Assembly: GCA_028718525.1 (NCBI GenBank)
Contig: JAQULP010000005.1
Location: 45,548 to 109,547, forward strand
Source: Sulfuricurvum sp.
Lineage (GTDB): Bacteria; Campylobacterota; Campylobacteria; Campylobacterales; Sulfurimonadaceae
DNA length: 64,000 nucleotides
Direction: 5' to 3'
Part shown: positions 18,621-26,643 of the stretch, in pieces
Position numbering within the stretch: the first letter of the stretch is position 1
Layout of the letters: each line of letters opens with the position of its first letter
Notes under the pieces: generated by a model
Databases searched by the model: none
Seen by the model: only the letters and a program-made list of their open reading frames with translations
What the model was told of the DNA's origin: nothing
Translations under genes and position numbers: made by a program

Positions 18621-19739
18621 ATGATGAAACGGGTTTATGTCTGGACACTGCCTACGCGATTATTTCACTGGCTGTTTGTTGCATTTATCATAGCTGCATG
18701 GATCAGTGCTGATGAAGATCGTTGGCTCAGCATTCATGTCGCACTTGGAAGTGCACTTGCAGGACTGCTCATTTTCCGCATCATATGGGGAATAATGGGA
18801 CCAAAATATTCTAAATTTAGTGATTTTAACTTTCAGATCAGCGGACTAAAAGAGTATATAGCAGGGATATTTCATCCCTCGCGTCACTATGTCGGGCATA
18901 ATCCTGCGGCAAGCTATATCATGATAGCGATGTTCATAACCGTAGGTTTAGCTATTGTCAGTGGATTTCTAGTCTATGGAATTCAAGAAAATCGTGGTAT
19001 TTTGGCTTTTTTACATGCTAGAGCATTTGGCGAGATGGATCTATTTAAAGAGGTCCATGAATTTTTCGTCAATATACTGTGGGTATTAATCGCATTGCAT
19101 GTTAGTGGTGTACTCATGAATAGGCTCTTGCATGCAGAAGATGGTACTTTGACCTCTATCTTTGATGGATATAAAAACATCAAAAGCGATAATGTAAGAT
19201 TGTCATTGTTGCAAAAAATCGTTGCTATTATTGGAATTACTGGAAGTATAGTGATTTTGGTTTATGCCCTTAGTGTCCCCAATAATCCTTTGGTCGTGTC
19301 GCATACTTTACATATTGACTATACAAAAGAACATAAGCTGTTTGTAAACGAATGCGCCTCTTGCCATACTCTCTACCCTCCCTCTCTTTTACCAAAGCAA
19401 TCGTGGGTGAAACTGATGGGAGATCTTTCGAATCACTTCGGAGATGATGCTTCGTTGGAGCCTGCCGATAATCGCTCTATTTTGGCGTATCTGTTAGCGC
19501 ATTCAGCAGAGTCATCAAAACAGGAGATGTCGGTTAAAATAATGCAAACGCTACAAAATCGCGATATCATAGCAATAACGCAAACACCGTTTTGGAAACG
19601 AACTCATCGGCACATTCCGATTGAGGTATTTCAAGGTGATCTCGTTAAAAGTCGTGCCAACTGTAAAGCATGTCATAGCGATGTGGAGCAGGGGCTTATT
19701 GAAGATAACGCGATTAGACCCATCGCAATGAAGGTATAA
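18621..19739 (+). CDS. Cytochrome b561-type membrane protein fused to a diheme cytochrome c domain
   Basis: VYVWTLPTRLFHWLFV... transmembrane region; C-terminal CASCH and CKACH domain. Confidence 0.85.
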   Translation: MMKRVYVWTLPTRLFHWLFVAFIIAAWISADEDRWLSIHVALGSALAGLLIFRIIWGIMGPKYSKFSDFNFQISGLKEYIAGIFHPSRHYVGHNPAASYIMIAMFITVGLAIVSGFLVYGIQENRGILAFLHARAFGEMDLFKEVHEFFVNILWVLIALHVSGVLMNRLLHAEDGTLTSIFDGYKNIKSDNVRLSLLQKIVAIIGITGSIVILVYALSVPNNPLVVSHTLHIDYTKEHKLFVNECASCHTLYPPSLLPKQSWVKLMGDLSNHFGDDASLEPADNRSILAYLLAHSAESSKQEMSVKIMQTLQNRDIIAITQTPFWKRTHRHIPIEVFQGDLVKSRANCKACHSDVEQGLIEDNAIRPIAMKV

Positions 19740-19741
19740 GC

Positions 19742-20128
19742 ATGAAATTGTTGATCCTCATTTTGTCACTGTTATGTTTTGTATGGGCGGATTCATCGCG
19801 GATGGATGATGATCCCCATCGTTTTCCTATGGATTTTGATAATTTGCATCTTACTACTCAACAGCGCCAAGTTCTAAAAGAGATCATGCGTGAGTATCAG
19901 GGATCTTCGCGCCTCTATCACAAACAAAATGCAAAGACAAAGCTAGAGCTTAATACGCTGTTCCTCAATCCTAATTTCGATGAAAACACATTTCGTGCCA
20001 AAAGCATAGAGATGCAGACTTCATCTATAGAGATCAAGACACAATTGCTTAAGAAGCTTCATGCCATTTTAACACCACAGCAAAAACAACAATTCATCCG
20101 CCATATACAGGAGTGGGAAATTGAGTAA
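19742..20128 (+). CDS. Spy/CpxP-like periplasmic protein
   Basis: Signal peptide; QQRQVLKEIMREY...KTQLLKKLHAILTPQQKQQFIRHIQEWE. Confidence 0.6.
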   Translation: MKLLILILSLLCFVWADSSRMDDDPHRFPMDFDNLHLTTQQRQVLKEIMREYQGSSRLYHKQNAKTKLELNTLFLNPNFDENTFRAKSIEMQTSSIEIKTQLLKKLHAILTPQQKQQFIRHIQEWEIE

Positions 20129-20792
20129 AAAAGTCCTTCTCATTGAAGATGACAGCGCACTTCAAGAACTGATTATCGGATATTTGAAACCGTTTGGATT
20201 TACGGCTTGTGGTTACACCTATCCCAAAGAGGCGCTTGATGCGTTGTTGGTACGCAAAGAGCCGTTTGATATTGTCGTATTAGATCTTATGCTTCCTGAA
20301 ATGGACGGTTTTGATGTTGCCAAAACCATCAAGCAACAGCTCGATATCCCTATCATCATCTCCTCCGCACGTACCGACATAGGCAATAAAATCTATGGCT
20401 ATGATCTAGGTGCCGATGATTATTTGGACAAGCCGTATGAACCGCGCGAACTTGTTTTGCGCCTGGAGGCAGTATTGCGCCGTTATGGGCATAAACATGC
20501 CTTTACTATATCTGATTTCACAATCGATGAGTCCAATAAATCGCTAGAAATGGACGGGTATGGGATAGACTTGACACGTATTGAATTTGATATATTTCTT
20601 CTTTTAGTAAAAAATCGCGGAAAAAATGTATCTCGTGATCAAATTATCAACTCATTAGGGCTTGATGAAGAGACAAAACATCGCACCATCGATATGCACA
20701 TCAGTAACCTGCGTCAAAAGATCGGTGACGATGCTAAAGAACCTCTGTATATCAAATCGGTATGGGGTATCGGCTACAAGTTTATGGGCTGA
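20121..20792 (+). CDS. OmpR-family response regulator
   Basis: REC domain (VVLDLMLPEMDGFDV, K at DYLDKPYEP) and winged-helix C-terminus. Confidence 0.93.
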   Translation: MSKKVLLIEDDSALQELIIGYLKPFGFTACGYTYPKEALDALLVRKEPFDIVVLDLMLPEMDGFDVAKTIKQQLDIPIIISSARTDIGNKIYGYDLGADDYLDKPYEPRELVLRLEAVLRRYGHKHAFTISDFTIDESNKSLEMDGYGIDLTRIEFDIFLLLVKNRGKNVSRDQIINSLGLDEETKHRTIDMHISNLRQKIGDDAKEPLYIKSVWGIGYKFMG

Positions 20793-20795
20793 CTC

Positions 20796-22022
20796 ATGTC
20801 AATATTTACTAAAATCACTTCACTTTTTTTGATCAGTTTAACGCTCATGATCGGGATTGGCTATCAAATAGATAAAATCAATACGCAAAAATATGAAGCT
20901 CTGCTCGTGCAAAAATATGTGTTGGATGGACGTAAAATATTTACATGGATGGCGGTTTCATCCCCAGAGGAGCTGGCAGGAAAACTCAAAACCTTAAATC
21001 TGGTCAAAATATCTCCACAGCAACCTAAACGCTTTATTATGAGACAACCGCATACTTTTGGTTTGTTTGAAATCTTTGAAGCTACGGGTGGTGATTATGT
21101 CATGCATCTTCGATATATCGATGAAGAGCTATATCTGTGTGACACAACTCTGGATGAGGCGCAAAAAGAGGGGTGGATTCTGGGCTATCTCGTACTTGTG
21201 GATATTGCTGTATTGACCATTATCTTTTTTAGCATTCTTCGCATGCTTTCACCTTTACGGGCTATTGCTTCGAGTATGCGTAAATTTACAACGGGAAATT
21301 ACGCTAGCCGTAGTGATGTTCGTTCACGAGATGAGATAGGCGAAGTGGCAAAAACGTACAATGAAATGGCACAAACCATTGAAAATCTGATCCGTTCACG
21401 AGAAGAGTTGCTTCGTGATGTGGGGCATGAATTGCGTACCCCGATTTCGAGAGGATTATTTGCATTGGAAAATATTGAACCTTCAAAGTCAAAAGAGATA
21501 ATCAAACGCTCTCTCGCAGAACTCGATGGGCTCACTCAGGAACTTTTGGATATAGAAAAGTTTCAAGCAACGGATATACTGACTATGCAAACCTTTAGCG
21601 CACAAACACTTGTTTTAGCAGCGCTCTCGAAACTGCAGCTTGTAGATGAATCGGCGATAAAAATAGAATTGAAAAGCAATTTTTCACTGAACGGTGATCT
21701 AAAATATTTATCACTCGCTTTGAAAAATCTTCTGGATAATGCGCTCAAATATACCGATGAACTTCCCATCACCCTAGAAGTTACGTTAAATAAAATAAGC
21801 GTTTACAATCACGGTAAACCATTAAAAAAACAGTTTGAGCATTTACTCTCTCCGTTTACACGCGAGGAAAATTCACGCATAATGGAGGGATTTGGGCTGG
21901 GTCTTAATATTGTCAGTAAAATCGTTAACAAGCATAAATTTATATTAGAATATGGCTACGAAGTAGATTACCATCGATTTTCGATCATTATGTGTCATAC
22001 GAAGAATAAAAATATAGACTAA
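20796..22022 (+). CDS. Sensor histidine kinase with HAMP
   Basis: HAMP; H-box LRDVGHELRTPISRGLF; NLLDNALKYT; GFGLGLNIV. Confidence 0.93.
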   Translation: MSIFTKITSLFLISLTLMIGIGYQIDKINTQKYEALLVQKYVLDGRKIFTWMAVSSPEELAGKLKTLNLVKISPQQPKRFIMRQPHTFGLFEIFEATGGDYVMHLRYIDEELYLCDTTLDEAQKEGWILGYLVLVDIAVLTIIFFSILRMLSPLRAIASSMRKFTTGNYASRSDVRSRDEIGEVAKTYNEMAQTIENLIRSREELLRDVGHELRTPISRGLFALENIEPSKSKEIIKRSLAELDGLTQELLDIEKFQATDILTMQTFSAQTLVLAALSKLQLVDESAIKIELKSNFSLNGDLKYLSLALKNLLDNALKYTDELPITLEVTLNKISVYNHGKPLKKQFEHLLSPFTREENSRIMEGFGLGLNIVSKIVNKHKFILEYGYEVDYHRFSIIMCHTKNKNID

Positions 22023-22040
22023 TTTTACATAAGTACATAA

Positions 22041-22055
22041 AATGGGGTCATTCCA
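22041..22055 (+). repeat. Relic end of an IS3-family element
   Basis: AATGGGGTCATTCCA matches the right end of the intact IS (AATGGGGGTCATTCCA, ending 24877) except one G. Confidence 0.5.
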
Positions 22056-22081
22056 GCTAAACGGATCTGAGCTTTAATAAT

Positions 22082-22103
22082 TCTCTTGACACTTTCTTAA
22101 CAC
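22082..22103 (-). promoter_or_regulatory. Second copy of the tandem 11-bp operator
   Basis: TCTCTTGACACTTTCTTAACAC; reverse complement GTGTTAAGAAAGTGTCAAGAGA is 21/22 identical to 17577-17598. Confidence 0.6.
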
Positions 22104-22156
22104 TATTTGGTTATAGTTTTTTTCTAAAAAAAGAAAATCAACTCAGAAAGGTTTCT

Positions 22157-22870
22157 ATGACTCCTTTTACGGCCATGCTTATTCCCGCCATTGTTGCCTC
22201 AGTTGGGGGTATACTTGCTATGTTTTGGAACCCATCGCACAATGCCCGCAGTTTAATCCAGCACTTTGCAGCCGGTGTTGTGCTCGCGGCTTTAGCAGTA
22301 GAAGTTTTACCGGAACTCGGACGGGAGCACGCACCTGCGTCGGTTTTGATCAGCTCATTTGCAATTGGTGGGATACTCATGTATCTCATGAAGTTATGGA
22401 GTATTAGCCTAGAAAGTAAAGAGAGCCATTTAGATGGAAGTACCTTTAATTATGGCTTAATTGCCGCAACATTTATTGATGTAGCGGTGGATGGATTTAT
22501 CATCGGTGCAGGATTTGCTGCTGGTGGTACTACTGGTTTGATTTTAGCACTTGGTTTATCAGTAGAACTTCTCTTTTTGGGATTAGCCTTGGTTTCTGAT
22601 ACGATTAAGGGATGGCGTATTATTGTTATGACCTCATTATTAGCGGGTGTAGTTTTAACTTGTACCTTGTTAGGCAATTATCTTTTGACAGGCGCTTCGA
22701 CAAGTACTATCAGTGCCATATTGGCATTTGGTGTAGCGGCTTTACTGTATTTAGTCACCGATGAACTATTGGTTGAAGCGCACACAGTAGAAGAAAAACC
22801 GTCATCTACTCTGTGGCTATTTGCAGGTTTTTTAGTTTTCTGGAGTATTCAACTTTTTAGTATTGCCTGA
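22157..22870 (+). CDS. ZIP-family metal transporter
   Basis: LIQHFAAGVVLAALAVEVLPEL; FIDVAVDGFIIGAGFAAG; multiple transmembrane helices. Confidence 0.8.
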   Translation: MTPFTAMLIPAIVASVGGILAMFWNPSHNARSLIQHFAAGVVLAALAVEVLPELGREHAPASVLISSFAIGGILMYLMKLWSISLESKESHLDGSTFNYGLIAATFIDVAVDGFIIGAGFAAGGTTGLILALGLSVELLFLGLALVSDTIKGWRIIVMTSLLAGVVLTCTLLGNYLLTGASTSTISAILAFGVAALLYLVTDELLVEAHTVEEKPSSTLWLFAGFLVFWSIQLFSIA

Positions 22871-22902
22871 TATACAATCAAACACTAACTCTGAATCTGG
22901 TA

Positions 22903-23150
22903 CTACTTGGCATGCATTATATGATCGCTGTGGACATAGTTCCAGTCGGGATGGGGTTTGGTGGTGGATGATTTCAGATACTGCTTCAACTCGGGAAACA
23001 ATACTGCAGAAAGAGCAGAATCATCCATTTCAAGGGCATGATGAATATCAAGTCCACTTTTCTCAAAGCGGGAGGTAAAACTGGAGACTCCTAATTTGGA
23101 AGAGACACCCAAGAGCTAAATGTTTCGGTTCGACAGTTGGCCTAAATATT
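22903..23150 (-). pseudogene. IS21-type IstA transposase fragment
   Basis: QLSNRNI*LLGVSSKLGVSSFTSRFEKSGLDIHHALEMDDSALSAVLFPE...PHPDWNYVHSD; in-frame stop; truncated. Confidence 0.65.
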
Positions 23151-23374
23151 TTAGGCGCAGTACCTCTTTAGGTGCAGCGATTGAGAGTTTGCTCAAAATA
23201 AAACGTCTATTTGATAAAGAGTTCATTGAACTAGACCTTACTTCCAAAGAGCGGATCCACACCATGATCGGGTTTGGGGAATACGGCTCAAAAGAAGAAG
23301 TAGTTGCTTCAGCGATTGAGAAACTCTTCGCTGAGCATCGAGAGAAGATTATTAAGAAGATTGAGGCACTTTAA
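23120..23374 (+). CDS. ParD-like ORF (start uncertain)
   Basis: C-terminus ELDLTSKERIHTMIGFGEYGSKEEVVASAIEKLFAEHREKIIKKIEAL resembles ParD; 5' part overlaps the IstA relic. Confidence 0.4.
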   Translation: MFRFDSWPKYFRRSTSLGAAIESLLKIKRLFDKEFIELDLTSKERIHTMIGFGEYGSKEEVVASAIEKLFAEHREKIIKKIEAL

Positions 23375-23407
23375 TAAATCGGTGAGAAATATTTTTCTTT
23401 GAAAACT
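23369..23407 (+). repeat. Direct repeat copy 1 flanking the zeta-toxin locus
   Basis: CTTTAATAAATCGGTGAGAAATATTTTTCTTTGAAAACT; about 32/39 with 25150-25188. Confidence 0.6.
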
Positions 23408-23428
23408 AATACATAAACAAAATTTAAA

Positions 23429-23602
23429 TCATTTGCTCTCTTTGAGAAAATCTAATATTGGCATTGCCCACTCATTAATCTGCGTATATTCTTTTGCAAT
23501 CGTTCCGTCAACAACTCTAAAAAGTGGTTGCGGATCTGCAAAATCGACCGAGTTGTCGTAAATATAAGCACGGTCCACGATACTAGCGGCAATACAGCAA
23601 TT
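23429..23602 (-). pseudogene. C-terminal fragment of a zeta-type toxin
   Basis: NCCIAASIVDRAYIYDNSVDFADPQPLFRVVDGTIAKEYTQINEWAMPILDFLKESK*; begins at the IS left end. Confidence 0.7.
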
Positions 23603-23687
23603 TGGAATGACCCCCTAAACGTAGACACTTTTTAATTCGTTAACTTTGTCGATTTAGGTCGACATGGAATACGAGCAGGAGAAGTGA

Positions 23688-23960
23688 ATGCCCCCGAGAT
23701 ATACAGATGAGTTCAAACAAGAGGCTGCGAAGCAAGTCACGCAATACAATTATCCGATAAAAGAGGTTGCGGAGCGGCTGGGAGTGCATGCCGATTCTTT
23801 GAAAAAATGGGTGAAGCAGTATAAACATCCCAAGGAGTTTGGACAGCAGCAGGCATCCAACGATGAGATACGACGATTGAGAGCAGAACTCAAGCGGGTC
23901 ACAGAGGAGCGTGACATCCTAAAAAAGGCCGCCGCGTACTTTGCCAGAAACCCAGGATAA
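23688..23960 (+). CDS. IS3-family transposase OrfA
   Basis: MPPRYTDEFKQEAAKQVTQYNYPIKEVAERLGVHADSLKKWVKQYK; leucine zipper. Confidence 0.93.
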   Translation: MPPRYTDEFKQEAAKQVTQYNYPIKEVAERLGVHADSLKKWVKQYKHPKEFGQQQASNDEIRRLRAELKRVTEERDILKKAAAYFARNPG

Positions 23961-24019
23961 AGTACGCTTTCATACAGGTTCATGAGCCGCTGTATCCGGT
24001 TCGAAGACTGTGCAAGGCG

Positions 24020-24847
24020 ATGCAGGTTCATCCGAGTGGCTATTACGCATGGATTAAAGACCCGATGTCTGATCGTGCCAAAGCGAACACGGCATTGACT
24101 GAACAGATCAAAGAGGCATATGCCCAAAGTAACAATGCCTACGGATACCGCAACATCCATAAAGACCTGATCGAATCAGGGATTGCCGTTAACAAGAAAA
24201 GAGTAGCACGTTTGATGAAGATTATTGGGTTGTATGGAGCAGGTACTTTGAAGAAAAAGCCCCGTCATAAGGCGGGTAGCCTGCATAAAGCCCATCCGAA
24301 CCATCTCAAGCAGTGCTTCAACGTCCAGCATCCAAATGAAGCATGGGTGACAGATATCACCTACATCCGTACCTATGAGGGATGGCTGTATCTGGCGGTG
24401 GTACTCGATCTGTTCAGCCGTAAAGTGATCGGATGGGGGATGAGCCATCGAATGACAACATCGCTGGCCATGGATGCATTAATGATGGCAACCAAACGGC
24501 AACAACCGAAGCAATCCGTACTGCTCCATTCAGATCAGGGATCACAGTTCAGCTCCTATGAATGGCAAAGTATGCTCAAGCGGTGTAACATCATTCCCAG
24601 CATGAGCCGTCGGGGTAACTGCTATGACAATGCCGTTGTAGAAAGCTTCTTTAAAACCTTGAAAAAAGAGTGTGTCAGGAAAGAGATATTCGTCACCAGA
24701 GAGGAAGCACGATCAAAGATTTTTCACTATATCGAGATGTTCTATAACCCTAAAAGACGGCATAGTTATCTTGGATATTTATCTCCAAACGAATTTGAGG
24801 TAAGATACTTATCGGAATCAAGAAACCATGAGGTGTTGACGGATTGA
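24020..24847 (+). CDS. IS3-family transposase OrfB (DDE), probably made by frameshift from OrfA
   Basis: WVTDITYIRTYEGWLYLAVVLDLFSRKVIGW; HSDQGSQFSS; DNAVVESFFKTLKKE. Confidence 0.93.
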   Translation: MQVHPSGYYAWIKDPMSDRAKANTALTEQIKEAYAQSNNAYGYRNIHKDLIESGIAVNKKRVARLMKIIGLYGAGTLKKKPRHKAGSLHKAHPNHLKQCFNVQHPNEAWVTDITYIRTYEGWLYLAVVLDLFSRKVIGWGMSHRMTTSLAMDALMMATKRQQPKQSVLLHSDQGSQFSSYEWQSMLKRCNIIPSMSRRGNCYDNAVVESFFKTLKKECVRKEIFVTREEARSKIFHYIEMFYNPKRRHSYLGYLSPNEFEVRYLSESRNHEVLTD

Positions 24848-24880
24848 AAAATCGTCTACCAAATGGGGGTCATTCCATTT

Positions 24881-25060
24881 TCATACTTTTAAAGTATGGT
24901 ATTTCAAACGTGCTTTTTGAATCTCGGCGGCAACTGACTCACTAAGTTGTTTTTTGACCAATAATGCTTTCTTCTTAGCTTCACTTGCGACGTCGTGCAT
25001 CAATGCACTAAGCTCTTTATCGGAGGGTTCATATGTCGTCATTAAAACTGCTCTTTCCAT
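24881..25060 (-). CDS. Small antitoxin-like protein upstream of the disrupted zeta-type toxin
   Basis: MERAVLMTTYEPSDKELSALMHDVASEAKKKALLVKKQLSESVAAEIQKARLKYHTLKV*; toxin ATG overlaps its stop (GTATGAAAA). Confidence 0.6.
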   Translation of the reverse strand: MERAVLMTTYEPSDKELSALMHDVASEAKKKALLVKKQLSESVAAEIQKARLKYHTLKV

Positions 25061-25149
25061 GGACAACTCCTGATATATTATATTTAGGATATTCTAACAT
25101 AACATCAAATATTTTCCTATCAAAAGACTATAATCAAAAAATCTGACCC

Positions 25150-25188
25150 TTTTAACAAACCGGTGAGTGGTATTTTTCTTTGAAGACT
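25150..25188 (+). repeat. Direct repeat copy 2 flanking the zeta-toxin locus
   Basis: TTTTAACAAACCGGTGAGTGGTATTTTTCTTTGAAGACT. Confidence 0.6.
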
Positions 25189-25233
25189 CCTTCATGTTTT
25201 GAAAAACAAGTTTATCTCTTATCTTAATATTTA

Positions 25234-26643
25234 CTATTTCATTTGATATTCTTCCCACCCTCCCCCTAGAGCTTTGCATAGGGTAACAAAATTTTGTCGT
25301 GTTGCCTCTTCGTTTAGGACTATTTTATTTTCATTAGATAACAATGATTGTCTGAGAATGAGTAGTGGTAAATAGCCTGTTTTACCATTATCATACTCAG
25401 CTTTGCCCAACACTTCTGCTTGAATATATTGTTTCTGTGCACTTACCAAAGCTTTCTCCTCTGCAAGGAGAGTGCGGCGTTCTTTTAGGGCATTTTCCAC
25501 TTCGCTAAAAGCGATAAGGAGCGTTTGTTCATAATGTGCTTGAGCCTCTTTTGTCTGTGCTTTGGCAACATTCACTTGATTTTCAACTCTTCCTGCCGTA
25601 AAAATCGGCAGAGTTACGGAGGGGGCAATCTGCCATACTGATGAAGGAGCTTGTATCAGTTTACTCAGATCTGCACTTTGAAATCCAAACAGACCTGTTA
25701 ATGAAAAAGAGGGGAAATAGTCTGCTTTGGCTACACCTATAGAGGCATTTGCGGCATGCCACGAAGATTCAGCGGCTAAAATATCAGGACGACGTTTTAA
25801 AAGTGTAGAGGGGATACCAGCAGGTACTTCTATGGATGAGACAACGGTATGGTTTTTTTCTATCTCAAATTCTTTGGGGAATTCTCCGATAAGAATCGAA
25901 AGAGCGTTTTCCAAAACCATAATTTTAGCCTCTATAGGTGGGATCATACTGCGCGCTTCATCGGCTGCTGCCCCCGCTTGTAACACATCCTGATACGAAC
26001 CGACCCCTTGATCCCATTTTGCTTGGGCAATAGAGGCAATCTGTTCTGCGAGCGATACGTTGTTATGTCCGTTTTTAAGCAATTTATGCTGAGCCAAAAG
26101 AGAATTGTAGCTCATCACAACATTCGCCGCAATCGATGAGCGTATTAACTGATGATTATACTCACTCGCTAACAGTGACGCCTTTGCTGACTCTTCGGCT
26201 CTTGCAAATTTACCCCAAAAATCTATCTCGAACTGACTCATTGCCATATTTAAACCATAACTCGTTGTATGATCGTTAAAAGTGGATGAGCGATTCGAGG
26301 TCGTAGAAGAGAGTTTTTGACGCGACACCGATCCATTGGCACTGATTTGAGGAAGAAAATTCGATTTCACAATTCCAAATTGTGCCATGAATATCTCATT
26401 TTGAGCAGCGGCAATCGCGATTTCTTTATTTTGATTCAGTCCTTTTTCGACCAAAGCGTTTAATACGGGATCATTTAGCTTTTCCCACCATTTGCTGAGA
26501 ACTTCAACTGAGCTATTTTGTTCTTTATTTTTCCATTCGTTCGGCACATCCACCTTAGGTGGCGTGAAATCAGGCCCAACAGCACAGCCGCTTATCATAG
26601 CGGCTGCTACTGCCCACAATAGCGTACAGAATATTGATTTCAT
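25234..26643 (-). CDS. NodT-family outer membrane efflux lipoprotein
   Basis: Lipobox ISGCAVGPDFTPP; RRPDILAAESSWHAANASIGVAKADYFPS. Confidence 0.93.
   Translation of the reverse strand: MKSIFCTLLWAVAAAMISGCAVGPDFTPPKVDVPNEWKNKEQNSSVEVLSKWWEKLNDPVLNALVEKGLNQNKEIAIAAAQNEIFMAQFGIVKSNFLPQISANGSVSRQKLSSTTSNRSSTFNDHTTSYGLNMAMSQFEIDFWGKFARAEESAKASLLASEYNHQLIRSSIAANVVMSYNSLLAQHKLLKNGHNNVSLAEQIASIAQAKWDQGVGSYQDVLQAGAAADEARSMIPPIEAKIMVLENALSILIGEFPKEFEIEKNHTVVSSIEVPAGIPSTLLKRRPDILAAESSWHAANASIGVAKADYFPSFSLTGLFGFQSADLSKLIQAPSSVWQIAPSVTLPIFTAGRVENQVNVAKAQTKEAQAHYEQTLLIAFSEVENALKERRTLLAEEKALVSAQKQYIQAEVLGKAEYDNGKTGYLPLLILRQSLLSNENKIVLNEEATRQNFVTLCKALGGGWEEYQMK

Larger units (their letters stand above)
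23603..24877 (+). mobile_element. IS3-family insertion sequence
   Basis: Ends TGGAATGACCCCCTAAACGTAGAC... and ...GTCTACCAAATGGGGGTCATTCCA inverted; orfA/orfB with A6G slippery tract. Confidence 0.92.

Noticed and set aside
22863-23078. 71-aa plus-strand ORF after the ZIP gene
   Set aside because: Antisense of the IstA relic; no independent support.
23603-24877. Broken IS3 transposase (two ORFs) as a pseudogene
   Set aside because: OrfA/OrfB arrangement with an A6G slippery tract is the normal programmed-frameshift layout of IS3-family elements.
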